Positions 34,141 to 46,244 of a stretch of 64,000 nt of DNA are shown piece after piece. The stretch lies in contig NC_054876.1 of NCBI RefSeq assembly GCF_018320785.1, positions 9,986,712 to 10,050,711 of the forward strand. Direction: 5' to 3'. A program made the translations under genes and the position numbers. Each line of letters opens with the position of its first letter. Position 1 is the stretch's first letter. The notes beneath the pieces were generated by a model, which saw only the letters and a program-made list of their open reading frames with translations, made no database searches and was not told where the DNA came from. This DNA comes from Cheilinus undulatus (Eukaryota; Chordata; Actinopteri; Labriformes; Labridae).

Positions 34141-34500
34141 GCTGCACTGAGATCTCAAAGAATTAAAACCCTCCCCTCCCTTCTATCTGTAGCTAAAAAC
34201 AAATCATTGGTCACCTTGAGGAGGGCCGTCTCAGCGCTGTGACCAGCACTATAACCAGACTGGAGTTTCTCAAAGAGGTTGACATAAGAGATTAAAGCTG
34301 TGTTAAAACCACCTTTTCTAGAACTCTGGATACAAATGAAAGGTTTAAAATTGATTAAAAATGTTTAAAATCAGAGGGGTCAAGGTTAGTTTTCTTTAAA
34401 AGAGGTTGGACCACAGTGTGTTAACAGAGAGAATTTCTCCTTAAGTCAAAGAACTGTTGATTATTAATAAAATACAGGGACCCACAGTTTGTCCAAATTT
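34141..34500 (-). mobile_element. LINE relic (L2-like), second half
   Basis: Continuation of the LINE text interrupted at 33594: CTGCACTGAGATCTCAAAG, then ATAACCAGACTGGAGTTTCT, and TTCTAGAACTCTGGATACAA. The matching order in the 15-kb copy supports the join. Confidence 0.6.
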
Positions 34501-34750
34501 ACTTTTACATTTAATCTGTTATGTCTCACAACTTGATTATCAATCTGGCTGATTGAGTGATTTGATATGTTTTTCAATAAAACATTTTTTAAAACCATAT
34601 CGTAGCCTCTGGTTGGACTTTGTCACTAGAACCGTTAAAATACTTCAAATGTTCCCATTTCTTGTTGGATGGGGGGGGGGTCTTCTGACCAATCAAGGCC
34701 CCTTTTGGTGAGTCAAGATTCAAAGGGGGTTGATTAGAGTAGTAGAAGTA

Positions 34751-35944
34751 CACTATATTGCCAAAAGTATTCGCTCACCTGCCTTGACTCGTGAACTTAA
34801 GTGACATCCCATTCTTAATCCATAGGGTTTAATAAAAAACGTCGGTCCACTCTTTGCAGCTATAACAGCTTCAACTCTTCTGGGAAGGCATTCCACAAGG
34901 TTTAGGAGTGTGTCTAGGGGAATATTTGACCATTCTTCCAGAAGCACATTTGTGAGGTCACACACTGATGTTAGACAAGAAGGCCTGGCTCTCAGTCTCA
35001 GTAAGGTTGTGGTCAGGACTCTGTGCAGGCCAGTCAAGTTCATCCACACCAGACTCTCTCATCCATGTCTTTATGGACCTTGCTTTGTGCACTGGTGCAC
35101 AGTCATGTTGGAACAGGAAGGGGCCATCCCCAAACTGTTCCCACAAAGTTGGGAGCATGGAATTGTCCTAAATCTCTTGGTATGCTGAAGCATTCAGAGT
35201 TCCTTTCACTGGAACTAAGGGACCAAGCCCACCTCCTGAAAAAAAACCCCACACCATAATCCCCCCTCCACCAAACTTTACACTTGGCACAATGCAGTCA
35301 GACAAGCACCGTTCTCCTGGCAACTCCCAAACCCAGACTCATCCATCAGATTGCCAGATGGAGAAGATTCGCCACTCCAGAGAACGTGTCTCCACTGCTC
35401 TAGAGTCCAGTGGCGGCGTGCTTTACACCACTGCATCCGACGCTTTGCATTGCACTTGGTGATGTATGGCTTGGATGCAGCTGCTCGGCCATGGAAACCC
35501 ATTCCATGAAATTCTCTAGGCACTGTTCTTTAGCTAATCTGAAGACCACATGAAGCTTGGAGGTCTGTAGTGGTTGACTCTGCAGAAAGTTGGCGACCTC
35601 TGTGCACTATATGCCTCAGCATCCGCTGACCCCGCTCCTTCATTTTACATGGCCTATCACTTTGTGGCTGAGTTGCTGTCGTTCCCAATCACTTCCACTT
35701 TGTTTTAATACCACTGACAGTTGACTGTGGAATATTTAGGAGTTAGGAAATTTCATGATGGACAGGTTGCACAGGTGGCATCCTATCACAATACCACGCT
35801 GGAATTCACTGAGCTCCTGAGAGCGAGCAATTCTTTCACTAATGTTTGTAGAAACAGTCTGCATGCCTAGGTGCTTGATTTTATACACCCGTGGCCATGG
35901 AAGTGATTGGAACACCTGATTTCAATTATTTGGATGGTATAGTG
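34751..35944 (-). mobile_element. Tc1-like transposon, 1.19 kb, inactive
   Basis: Ends CACTATATTGCCAAAAGTAT (left) and, in reverse complement, CACTATACCATCCAAATAAT (right) are flanked by TA on both sides, the Tc1/mariner target. Minus-strand transposase text is broken by frameshifts: RRMQWCKARRHWTLEQWRHV, FLFQHDCAPVHKARSIKTWM, DWPAQSPDHNL, RVEAVIAAKSGPT. The first catalytic Asp is replaced (VLWSGESS, where WSDES is usual; codon at 35371-35373). The second Asp (QHDCAP) is kept, and the final Glu region is scrambled. Clearly dead. Confidence 0.9.
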
Positions 35945-36520
35945 TATGTTCAGCTCTGAGCATTTCTACAACATGTACGAGTGAGTAAGGAGCTGCAGGT
36001 TAGAGTCGGACAGGATTAAAACAGTCCTCGTAACTTTTCAATACTCAGTATTTTGTCCTGGAGCTCGTATCACAGTGTATATGATCATTAATAACAGACA
36101 ACTCTTTAAATCGATAATAGGTTTGATAAAACAAAGCGGCATCAAATATTATTCCCAAACATGTACATGTGACAAATATGCAAAATAAAAAGAAATCAGG
36201 GAGGAGGCTAATACTTCTCACAACTCTGTAACTTGAAATAAACTGATAAAAATAACAAAGATAATCCAGATTAATGGCCATTACAGCACTCAAAGGATTA
36301 GATGTTTTTTGAACTATGACTTTGGTATGAAAACATTAAGTAAAAAGCCTTGTTTACTGTAGACTTTGTTTCTCCACAATGTGAAAGTCTTCCAGTAATA
36401 TCTCCTTAAAAAATAAACTTGGTTGATTGTCAGGTTTTACGGTGATCTTACATCACCACAAGCAACCACTGTAACAAAAAAAAAAAAAAAAACACATTCT
36501 TGACGCCATGAGTCATAACT
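35945..36520. other. No recognisable gene; A-run at 36476-36493
   Basis: AT-rich sequence. The minus-strand frame at 36045-36293 is unlike any family I know. The A-run near 36480 may be the tail of an older retroposed sequence. Confidence 0.5.
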
Positions 36521-37620
36521 TTTTTTTTTTAAGAACTTTATTTCAAGATGTACATGTACAAACAGTGCATGAATACATACGAATACAATTTTCAAAAATA
36601 ATTGTGGCACAGACAGTAAAGGACAAAGAAAAACAAGGAGTAATGAATAATAAAAATAAATAAAAAACCAGGAGGAAAATATATCAACACAAATATTTAA
36701 AAGTAAAGAAAATAAGTTAAATTCATCAATGACAAAAACTTTAAATTGGGAGCACATGTTTACAGTTCTTCTAGCTTTCTTGATTTTGGATGAAGAAATA
36801 GTTCTAATTTATAACTCAGTTTCTTTCTGAAAGGCTGCAAAGTGGGGTTTTAATTTTGAATACTTACATTTGTGAATATGGAACTTTGCAAGTAATATTA
36901 TGAGATTTATCACAAAATATTCATTAGCATGGGACTTTTGATCGTTCAAGTGGCCAAAAAGAACATTTTCCAGAAAAAATTCAAAGTCACAGGTAATATT
37001 ATCTAATATGAATCTACAAATATCTTGCCAGTGTTATGTACATTTCCAAAACAGATGAGTAACAGTCTCTGCATGAGATTCACAAAAGGTACAACTTACA
37101 TCAAGATCTTTTTTAAACTTGAAAAAGAGGGATTTAGTTGGATAACAGCGATGTATGATTTTAAAGGAGACTTCTTTAACTTTGTTGACCAAAAGAAAAA
37201 TTCTGTGGAAGGATCCATATTTTTTTCCCAGCATACATTTTTTACATGCCTAGTCCAATATGCAGTATGGGGAAGAAACAAGTTCAGATTGGAAAAGGGC
37301 TCTGATTTTATGGTTATTTCTTACTGTGTGAGAATTAAAGCAGAGTTTTCCAAGCGATGAGTCGGTCACATTTACAGAAAAAGAAGCTGGCACTGTAGTT
37401 ACAGAACACCTCTAAATAGCATACATACACCAGATTGGATGGCATTGAAGACAACAGCAAATTGTTTGTTGTTTGGGGTTACAGGTATCTGATAATGCTG
37501 CAGAAATTCTTGATAATTGTAGAGTGTACCATTCAATTTAAATAATTGATTTACATAGATAATATTATTATCAAACCAATCTTGAATAAAAGAGATTTGT
37601 TTTTATGAAGTGTGCCACAG
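36521..37620 (-). mobile_element. 3' part of an L1-like LINE, antisense
   Basis: A T10 run at 36521-36530 is the reversed poly(A) tail. The minus-strand protein text between about 37240 and 37030 reads KVKEVSFKIIHRCYPTKSLF, then DLDVSCTFCESHAETVTHLF and WKC. This is the Cys/His zinc-knuckle-like motif after reverse transcriptase in L1/Tx1-type LINEs. 5'-truncated; frames are broken towards 37600. Confidence 0.8.
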
Positions 37621-38759
37621 TTATTCCAGATAGTTAGACCAGCACTTTCCATGGAGGACTGAGTCTTCAAGGGATGGAGGTTGGGCCTCTGTTGACCTTA
37701 GGAGGCTCTGGAGGGTGCAGGTTGCTTTCACGCAGGCGTCTACATGTGGAGATGTTTCTCCATCACCTGCCAGAACATCCAAAACCTGGAAACAAGGATC
37801 CCAAATGTGCACTCTACCCCCATCAGAACCCAAGAGACATGAATTTTATATTCATATATATAAAATACATGTATGGGGTAACCTGCCATGTGATTCTGGG
37901 AGCCACAATGGCAAGAACAGCATCAAACTGTTCCTGGGACAGCCTTAAAAAGTTCCTGAACAAATTCAGCCAGCTCCTGGTGCCGGTGCAACAGTGTTCT
38001 CATCAAACAGGAAGAAACTCTCTTCTGGCTCCGCCTCTGACAAAACCGCTAATGGAGAACTTCAGAGAAAAGTAGAGAACATATGAAGTCTAAAGAGGTG
38101 CAAATACTGTATGGTAACTGTGTTAGTCAAAGAAGCACTAGATTTGAAGGTCAGGTACCTTAGCTAAGCATAGACATATATCTAAACTATTTACCTGCAA
38201 AGATCCATGGGAAAGTCGTGTTCAGCAACTCTGACTGTCTTGAAATGAACACTGCATTAGAGTCTGGATTTAGACTCCAGCTCAGCACAGTGGTTAAAGT
38301 GCCTAAAGATCTACAGTTACCTGCAGACAGAGCTCTTTTCTCTCAGCTTGTTTCATTACATCTTAGTGCTACTTTCAAACACTGACCGTTTTATCTGATT
38401 ACACAGACTGCAACAATAAGTTGACAGTGCAGGAGCTGCTTAAAATCATTTCCATCTGATCCATCTCAGTTAGCAGAAGTTCATGATGAGGTCTCTACAC
38501 GCATCAAAGTTAGCAATGGACTTCTATAAGGCTTTGTGCTTGGACAGATTCTTTTCCCTGTGTATATATAATTATGTATATATGTGTATATACACGTAGG
38601 TGTACATATAAATGTCTCCCCTATCCAATCTGTAATATATTCAACATGTACATAACAGCTGAAAATAGTATTTTTATTTTTTTATTTGTAAGTTACATTT
38701 CTATATTTCCTATTTTTTATTTATTCATTGTACTACTTGAATGCTCTTTTTACTCTCAT
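37621..38759. other. No recognisable gene; TA-rich microsatellite near 38560-38620
   Basis: The 133-codon + frame at 37674-38075 has mixed composition, no family resemblance and no clean splice context. TATATA/TGTATA-type simple sequence lies at about 38560-38620. Confidence 0.45.
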
Positions 38760-38845
38760 GTGCTTTGTTTACTCCATTCTTCCTGCTGTAAATTTGGAAT
38801 TTCCCCTTGCGGGACAAAAAAAGGAATATCTTATCTTATATGCTT
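38760..38845 (+). mobile_element. 3' tail of a fish LINE
   Basis: The text CTGCTGTAAATTTGGAATTT, then CCCCTTGCGGGACAAAAAAA, then ATCTTATCTTATA is the familiar tail of a fish LINE family ending in short TTATC repeats. Only about 85 bp survive. Confidence 0.55.
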
Positions 38846-38919
38846 TTCCTTCTCCAGCTAAGACTTGGATCAGCCCTAGTTATTCTGCTATAGGCTCAGG
38901 CCAGACACACACTAGGGGG

Positions 38920-38943
38920 TTAGGGTTAGGGTTAGGGTTAGGG
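38920..38943 (+). repeat. Interstitial telomeric repeat, (TTAGGG)4
   Basis: Four exact TTAGGG units, preceded by a degenerate CTAGGGGG and followed by a T-run. This is vertebrate telomere sequence inside a chromosome arm. Confidence 0.95.
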
Positions 38944-39536
38944 TTTTTCAAATCTGAAATGATTTTAAAAACAAGGGTGACCACAGACATCCAGACAATT
39001 TCAATCCTCTGAACGCACACAGCCAGACTGTCAGATCACTGGAGACCAGACACCTGCCGACCTGCCAGCGACCTCAGTGATCACGTGACTTCGGAAAAAA
39101 ACAAACGAACATGGATGTCTGTCGATACCCTCTTGCTGTCCCTCCACAACAAAATGCCTTGGCATGCCTTAAAGGTGCAGCAAAAATCCTAAAACAAAGG
39201 AAAGACTGAGGATGAAATCCTGGCTGAATGAAGCTACGGTTGTTTTTATGGTCGTGAGCGGTGAAAGTACCTATGATCCAGCTGGTGACGCTACCCTGGC
39301 TGCTCACTCTCACTGGTTGTTGTGGGTGCTTCGTCAGAAGCACTGCAACTTAGAATCATAAATACCAATCGTGTTTGATATTTATGACTCTTGGTCTGGG
39401 AGGCTCCAACGCAGTTTGGAGCAGTAAAACAATCATGCTGACATCACACACAAAACGATTATTCAGACAAATAGTGGTTTGTGACTAGGCTGTTGTTATA
39501 TGTTTTATGTTTTTTAAACTAAATGTATTCTATTTC

Positions 39537-40346
39537 CTAATTATTGAACTAGACAATCATTATCCCCGCTGCCACCCCACCGCCACCCCCCCCTCATTGG
39601 AGGACAAATAACTTTATTCTAGTGAAAAAATACAATAATATAGGATTTTTAAGTTAAAAACTACTTTTATTTTATTGTTTTTAAATTGTTTAACTAAACA
39701 ATTAGTCTGTTTTGTCATCTAAACCCGCCACCTCCTTCCTCATCGAGGACAAATAACTTTTTTCTAGTGAAAAAATCGAGTAATAAATGTTTTATTTTTT
39801 TTTTAACTATTTTGATTCTATTTTCTAATTATTAAACTAGACAATCATTATCTTTTATAATCTAAACCCGCCACCACCACCCTCATTTGAGGACAAATAA
39901 CTTTATTTGAGTGAGAAAATATAATGATATACATTTTTTAATTTTCAAAACTATTACAAACTATTGTATTCTATTTTTTTCATTATTAAACCAGACAATC
40001 ATGTCTTTTATAATCTAACCCCGCCGACACCACCCCCTCATCAGAGGACAAATAACCTTATTTTAGTGAAAAAAATACATGTGTATGTGTTTTCATTTTT
40101 TAAAAACTACTTTTATTCTATTTTTAACTATTGAACTAGACAATCATTATCCTTTATAATCTAAACCTGCCACTACCACCCTCATTAGAAGACAAACAAC
40201 TTTATTTTAGAGAAAAAAGTACATGAATAGCCTATATGCGTTTTTATTTTTAAAACTACTTTTACTCTAAAATTATTTACTTTTAAAAAATGTTTTAAAC
40301 TACTTTTATTCTATTGTTTTTTTACATCTAGACAATCATTATCTTT
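39537..40346. repeat. Satellite array, about 145-bp unit, five to six units
   Basis: The anchor AGGACAAATAAC recurs at 39601, 39746, 39890 and 40045, with a variant at 40189: spacings 145, 144, 155 and 144. Each unit has CTAGACAATCATTATC, an ATCTAAACCCGCCACCACC-like C-rich block, the anchor, then TTTATTTTAGTGAAAAAATA and AT-rich filler. Units have diverged by substitutions and small indels. Confidence 0.9.
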
Positions 40347-40374
40347 TTTAATCCTAAAGATAATGAGAATCCTG

Positions 40375-42487
40375 TCCTCACCTCTGCCTTTCCCTCTGCT
40401 TCTGTATCACCCTTGCCTCTCTTTCCCTCTTCTGTTGTAACACTCTCCCTGCTCTTTCTCTTTGCTTCTGCTCCTCTTAGGGCTGGACAATTAATTGCAA
40501 ATTAGATTGAATCACAATATGGCCTGCTGCAATTTTCAAATCACAAAAGGTGCAATATTTCTTTAACCTGAAATTTGTGTCAAAATATCAATTTAAGACT
40601 TTTTTTGCAGCAGAGACGTTATGCATTACATATCATCCAATCATTTGCGGTGCATTTTTAGAATAGTGTACAAAAAAAAAAATCCTATTTTCTTCATTTT
40701 TGTATTGTTTTCTTATTAAATATGAGAATTATATAATAATACAAAAGTTCATATCCAGTTTGAAAAATGAGTTGAAATCATCACAATTAGACATTTGATA
40801 TTAAAGTGTTCAACCCTAGTTTATTAATTAATATTGTGTTGGTTATAGTATGGAATGAATTATTGCTTGTTTTTTTGGAAAATACATGAGCTGAGAAACT
40901 TAAGAAATAATCATATATCAAATCGCAATATTGGGTTAAGAAATCTTAATTTTATTATTTTCCAGAAATCGTTCAGCCCTAGCTCCTCTCTCCTCCTACA
41001 CCCAACTCACTATATCTTCCTGTAATATTTTATCCATATGCTCCACTGTCCAATGCCATGTCAATTTTTTTTCTGCTGTTGCTCCCTCTTCTTTCCATCC
41101 ATCAGTATTGACTTAGTAGTCGCCCACTCTGTCTGCTTCTTGCTGTCCCTCTTCATCTGCTCCTGTATCTCCCCCTCTATTCACCTCAGCAGCCCCATTT
41201 CCTGTCTCACCTTCAACCACTCTGACTTCTTCATCCACTCACTTATTTCCTGTCCCTTTCTTTCCCTCTCCTCTTTCTTCTGAACAAAGTCTACTCCCTC
41301 TTCATTTTTCTTCCAAAGTCCCCTCTTTCTGATCTTTTCTTCTAAAGCTCCCCACAGCTTTGATGATGTTGTCTCTGCTGTGTTCCATGTACCAGAGCTT
41401 CAGTCTGGAAATGATGACCTGTCTCCCTCTCTCCTCTCTTTCCCTCTGCTCGTGTTTCTCCTCCTTCTCCCAACCCATGTCTTCCTGTAACCCTCCATCT
41501 ATAACCTCCTCTTTTCCCATCTCCTCCTTGCTCTCACTCTTTTCCATCTCCTGGCTCTCCCTTTCTGCCTGCTCCTGGCTCTACCTCTTTTCTTGCTCCT
41601 TTCTGTCCCATTTTTCCTGCATCTGTCTATCCCTCTCTATCTGCTCCTATGTCTGCTCCTCTATCCACCTTTCCTGTGTCTCCTTTATCCACTCAATCAA
41701 CTCCTCCCTCTCTCTCCCTGCTCCTGTCTCTCCTTCTGTCCCATACTATCCTGTTCCCAAATCCTTCTCCTGTCCACCCTCTCCTTGCTCTCCTCTCTTT
41801 CCCTCTGCTCCTGTTTCTCCTCCTGCTCCCAACCCTCTGTGTCTTCCTGTAACCCTCCATCTATATCCTCTTCTCTTCCCATCTCCTCCTTGCTCTCCCT
41901 CTCTGCCTGCTCCTGGCTCTCCCTCTTTTCTTGCTCCTTTCTGTCCCATTTTTCCTGCATCGGTCTGTCCCTCTCTATCTGCTCCTATGTCTGCCTCTCT
42001 AGTAACCTCTGCAGCCACCTTCCCTGTCTCCTTTATCCACTCAGTTATATCCTGTCCCTCTCTCTCTCTTCCATGGTCTTGTCTCTCCTCCTGCATCTGT
42101 CCCATATTATCCTGTTCACTCCTTTTCCTGTACATCCTTTCCTCTCTTTCCCTCTCCTTTTTGTCCCATTCTTCCCAAATCCTTCTATCCCTCTATCAGC
42201 AACTGTATGTCTCCCTCCATCCACCTTAGCAGCCCCATTTTCTGTCACCTTCAACCACTCTGACAGCTCATCCATCTTCTTCATCCACTCAATTATTTCT
42301 TGTCTCTTTCTGCTCCTGTCCTTCACTGTCCTCCTGCTCCTGTCTCTCCTTCTTCTCCCTCCTATGCCTCTCCTCTGACTCCTGTCTTAGTCCCTTCTCC
42401 TTCCTGATCTATTCTTTTAAAGCTTCCTGTTCCCTCTCCTCCCTCCTGCTCCTTCGCCTCTCTCTGTCATCTCCTGTCCTTTCATTC

Positions 42488-42515
<28 letters not shown>
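40375..42515. repeat. Polypyrimidine minisatellite, about 1.6 kb plus insertion
   Basis: The + strand is almost pure CTCC/TCTGCTCC-type sequence. Larger segments are duplicated: TCCTCTCTTTCCCTCTGCTC at 41432 recurs at 41791 (offset 359), and TTCTGTCCCATTTTTCCTGC at 41601 recurs at 41939 (offset 338). A third motif, TTCAACCACTCTGAC, occurs at about 41210 and about 42251. It ends in a pure (TC)n tract at 42489-42514. Long frames on both strands (Ser/Leu-rich on +, Glu/Arg-rich on -) are composition artefacts; the repeat offsets are not multiples of three. Confidence 0.85.
40478..40981. mobile_element. hAT-like nonautonomous element, 504 bp, perfect 8-bp TSD
   Basis: The left end TAGGGCTGGACAATTAA and the right end (reverse complement TAGGGCTGAACGATTTC) are inverted repeats. 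GCTCCTCT is found at 40470-40477 and again at 40982-40989, an exact 8-bp target duplication. No open frame. It landed in the polypyrimidine array. Confidence 0.92.
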
Positions 42516-42518
<3 letters not shown>

Positions 42519-43321
42519 ACTTTCTATCAAGCTTCCTCAGCTTCACTCTCTCCTGCGTTTGTGTTAGTTCTCCATCCTGTAGTTCCAACTCTGTTCAGTA
42601 GGTGATTTCTCAGGCTTTATTGTTCTGAAAGATAATTTCCCAATGATGTATCAGTAAAACTGCAAAACTATTTTAACAAAAACATATTTTCATAGCATAT
42701 TTGCAATCATTAGCTGAGCATGGCATACAGTTCAAGAAGGAAGATTTCAGAGACAAGAGTTCAGAGGACATTTTCAATGAAGCTACATTGAATGAAGCAC
42801 GAAGGATATCAAAGAAATTAACAGTATAAAAATATTACTAATCCTATCAAACAGAAAACGCAAAGACCCAAACGATCACAACAAACAACATCGTGTGGCC
42901 GGGAAGCTTCGAGGACCCAGAGAGAGAAAATAGCGGGTCCCATACAAGAACTTTATACTCCTACTGTCCCTTTTTCATTCCCTTCTGTTGGTCATCAGGC
43001 GAATTTATTTTATTGCTCCCGAGTTGTTAAATGTTATTTTAAGACGTATGTCGGACTACATACGATTTATTGTTGTTCAAACATGAAATAGTCTTGTTTA
43101 TTTCAGTTTCACGGTGCTCCATGATGTAAAAATTCTTCTGTGAAGACTTTGTTGTGGGCATCAGAGTGAACCGTGGACTCTTTAATGACCAGCAGGTACC
43201 GTATGTATACTCTTATCCAAACACACACTGACAAATATTATAGCTCTCGCCCCATCTTGTGGACTTAAATGGAACTACAGGAAAGGTGTGGATGATTGCA
43301 ACAGCTATTCTCAGCAAATAA
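42516..43321. other. No recognisable gene
   Basis: AT-rich sequence without exon-like text on either strand. Confidence 0.5.
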
Positions 43322-43867
43322 ACAGGTGCATCTCAAAAAATTAGAATATCATGAAAAAGTTCAATATTTTTTGTCACTCTTTTCTGAAAGTGAAACCCAT
43401 GTATTGTATCTTGTTACATAAAGAGTGAAATATTTCAAGCCTGTATTTCTTGAAATGTTGATGATTATGGCTTAAAGATAAGAAAACCCAAAAGTCAGTG
43501 TCTCAAAAAATTTGAATATGACATAAGATCAATTAAAAATGATCTTTTAAACAGAAATGTCAGGCTTCTAATAAGTATTTTCATTTCTTTGCCTTCAGTA
43601 CTCAGTTGGGCCTCCTTTTGCATGAATTACATCCATGCGGTGTGGCATGGAGGCGGTCAGCCTGTGGCACTGCTCAGGTGTAATGGAAGCCCAGGTTGCT
43701 TTGATAGCGGCCTTCAGATCATCTGCATTGTTGGGTCTGGTGTCTCTCATCTTCCTCTTGACAATACCCCATACATTCTCTATGGGGATCAGGTCAGGCC
43801 AGGTGCTGGCCAATCAAGCACAGTAACACCATGGTCACTGAACAAGCTTTTGGTACCTTTGGCAGGC
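43322..43867 (-). mobile_element. Tc1-like transposon fragment
   Basis: It starts ACAGGTGCATCTCAAAAAAT, a standard terminal repeat of a fish Tc1-like family, with its subterminal copy (GTGTCTCAAAAAATTTGAAT) at about 43500. On the minus strand 43813-43595 encodes the transposase C-terminus (WPDLIPIENVWGIVKRKMRD, AIKATWASITPEQC, HRMDVIHAKGGPT), which includes the Glu of the DDE triad in PIENVW. The 5' half of the transposase and the other terminal repeat are missing. Confidence 0.88.
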
Positions 43868-43979
43868 ATAGTCATGCCTACAGTCTCAGTTTTAATGTGA
43901 TTATTTAAGAGCTGAGTTGCAATCAGAATAAGGAGCGGTGAAATCGAGCAGCCCTGCTGTGAGTCATGAGGTCATGACA

Positions 43980-44620
43980 ATAACCAGAATGACTCACTCT
44001 CTGACGAGCACATGCTCGACCAATAACCACGCTTCTGACGTGTTTTCAACCAATGAGAACAGTGGTGGGTTGGACATGTGTTGTACAGGGCGGGCCTTCT
44101 AACTGTATCTCAAGGCTTCTTATGTTGGCTAACTTCCCCTCACCATTCATTTTACTCACATGCGGGAGGAGGAGAACAACAACTGAAAAGGTTGGTCAAC
44201 ACTGTTTCTTTGTACACCAAAATAATCTAGAATGTTCATGCTCCTAATGTATGAATCTGACACAGTGCTTTCTACCTTTGCCTCTCAATTTATAGGATAC
44301 TTCATGTGTTTGTTGGCCACATGTGGCTGTTGGCGCATTAGCCACCGAGCTAGTGCTAATGAGGTTATGTTAAATTCGAGAAACACGCTAAATGCATTTT
44401 AAAGCGGTAAGAGGGAAACTTGAAATGCATACACGGCGACCGAAGTAACTTGCATTGATGTGTCATTGGAGCACAATTAGTTCGCCCATGTTGAAGCCTT
44501 GTTAGCATTAGCATTTATAGCCTCCTAGCAGCCCGTGTTATTTTGGTGTTGCATGGATAACCGGAAATTGTGCGTCACAGCCCGCCTTTCTAGAACTGAC
44601 CGTTAACTGAAGGCAACAGA
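43980..44620 (+). promoter_or_regulatory. btg3: Candidate BTG3 promoter region
   Basis: Two CCAAT boxes 30 bp apart (44020-44024 and 44050-44054), an AP-1 type TGACTCA (43990-43996), a CRE-like TGACGTG (44036-44042) and an ETS-like CCGGAAAT near 44562 lie about 2 kb upstream of the coding start. BTG3 must have at least one noncoding first exon, because its coding exon begins with an acceptor (46210). No exact start site or first-exon donor could be chosen. Confidence 0.3.
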
Positions 44621-46210
44621 TCATAAACAAAGCGACATAATACATGAATACAACGGCGTTTTTCATTATTTATTCATATTTTCAGCCAAGAATCATTTCT
44701 GAAATGACAAATGTTTATAAGTTTTGCTTATACTGCTTATTTGGACCTGCAACGATGCTTGATAACTCAATAACAAAAGATTCCCGCTAAGATTTTTCTG
44801 CTCTTTTAGTTCAGTTGGTTCGTATTTCAACGGTCAAGTTAAGTATTTGGATATACTGAATGCAATAAAAAGTGGTTTCAGGTGACTTTAAATCGTGTAA
44901 AACTAGAGCCAGGGACCAATGATTTCACAGAATGTGAGTAAAACGTGTAGAAGGACAGCAGAAGATGAGAAATGAAGCTTTATTTGCGAGGATAACAAGA
45001 TTTCATCAAGTCCTTCAAGGCTGAGTTTACTCCTAGGATTTATTGAATGTTTTGAAAATATCCGTGTATTAATTTCTTAATATAATCCTCCTTAAATGAT
45101 GGAACTATATTTAAATATTTCTTAATATTACCATTACTGATAGCAAAACTGTCTAGGATGGAAATTCTGACTTCCATCTTGATTAGGTCTGAATGGGAAA
45201 TGGTCTTATTGCATTATTTCAATGTTGCAGTTTAATTATGCTACACTTAAGTTCTTTATCTTCTGTTTTTTTCATCTAGCCAGAGCTATTTATCTGTATT
45301 ATCTGCATGACATCAGCATTGGCAGATGTGAAAATGTCTGCCATTAACTGATATTATTAATATTTTGAGTCATTTCAATTTTTTTTATTATTGCATTAAA
45401 AGCAAAGATTATGTTTATACATGTCTCATTTAAAATGGGATTTTTATCAGGCAACTTTTCAACAAATGATTATTTAATAGTTGCACAATTTCTAGAACAT
45501 AACTTTTCTAAAGCAAAAAAATATATATATTTTGAGCTGGTATCTTGATCTTTTTTTTTTTTTTATGAATCTAGAGGTAAATTTTACACTTCTTCGTCTT
45601 AACAGATTCATTGTGACCCAGTATGAATTGGCCACAGATTGTATACATTGATCTCAGCTCCTTGATAAAAATATAAGCCATATGTGTTGTACATGTAAAG
45701 TGAGTTTCAGAACATAAGCATAATTAGTTTGGTATTTACATCATGATTATTAAACCCAGTCACTCTTTGATTTTACAACCTCTGCATCACTTGGATTTCT
45801 TGAATTTAAACAATAGCTCCTGAAAACAAACTAAAAAATGAAAAAGATGTAGCTATATTAAGAGATGACCTGTGCTAACAAAAAGGATTACTTTCATAAC
45901 TGAATTAAAATAACAAACCCTGAAACATTTACCACATGACAACTACAGGCAAACAAAAAGTTTAACGTGGCAGATGGCACACTGTAAATGCTTCATCAGT
46001 TTTTGTGTTTTCTTGATCGTGGGAAACAAAAAATGTGATTGAAATTTAAACTCAATTTATTGCCTGGCACTACTTTGTTAGCCGTATCCCTCCTGATACG
46101 ACAAAAAGCTCCTTCTCTCAGATACGCTGATGAATTTCTTTCCAATGTCAAAAATGTGATAAAATGTGATTGAACTGCTGCTCATCCCATGAATTTCCAC
46201 CTTCTTACAG
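44621..46210 (+). other. Probable first intron of BTG3; nothing recognised
   Basis: AT-rich, with a short TA run near 45521 and a T-run near 45550. It ends in the acceptor CCACCTTCTTACAG. Confidence 0.45.
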
Positions 46211-46244
46211 AGGCTGTCTGGAAGTAATGAAACATATGTGAAAT

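Noticed and set aside
36437-36757. 106-codon minus-strand hydrophobic frame
   Set aside because: Falls in the poly(A) tail and 3'UTR of the antisense L1-like LINE.
37674-38075. 133-codon + frame
   Set aside because: No domain or family resemblance; lies between LINE relics in repeat-rich DNA.
41360-42378. Overlapping 289- and 261-codon + frames, and Glu/Arg-rich frames on the - strand
   Set aside because: All lie in the polypyrimidine array; repeat offsets are not multiples of three and several frames are open at once, which points to composition rather than selection.
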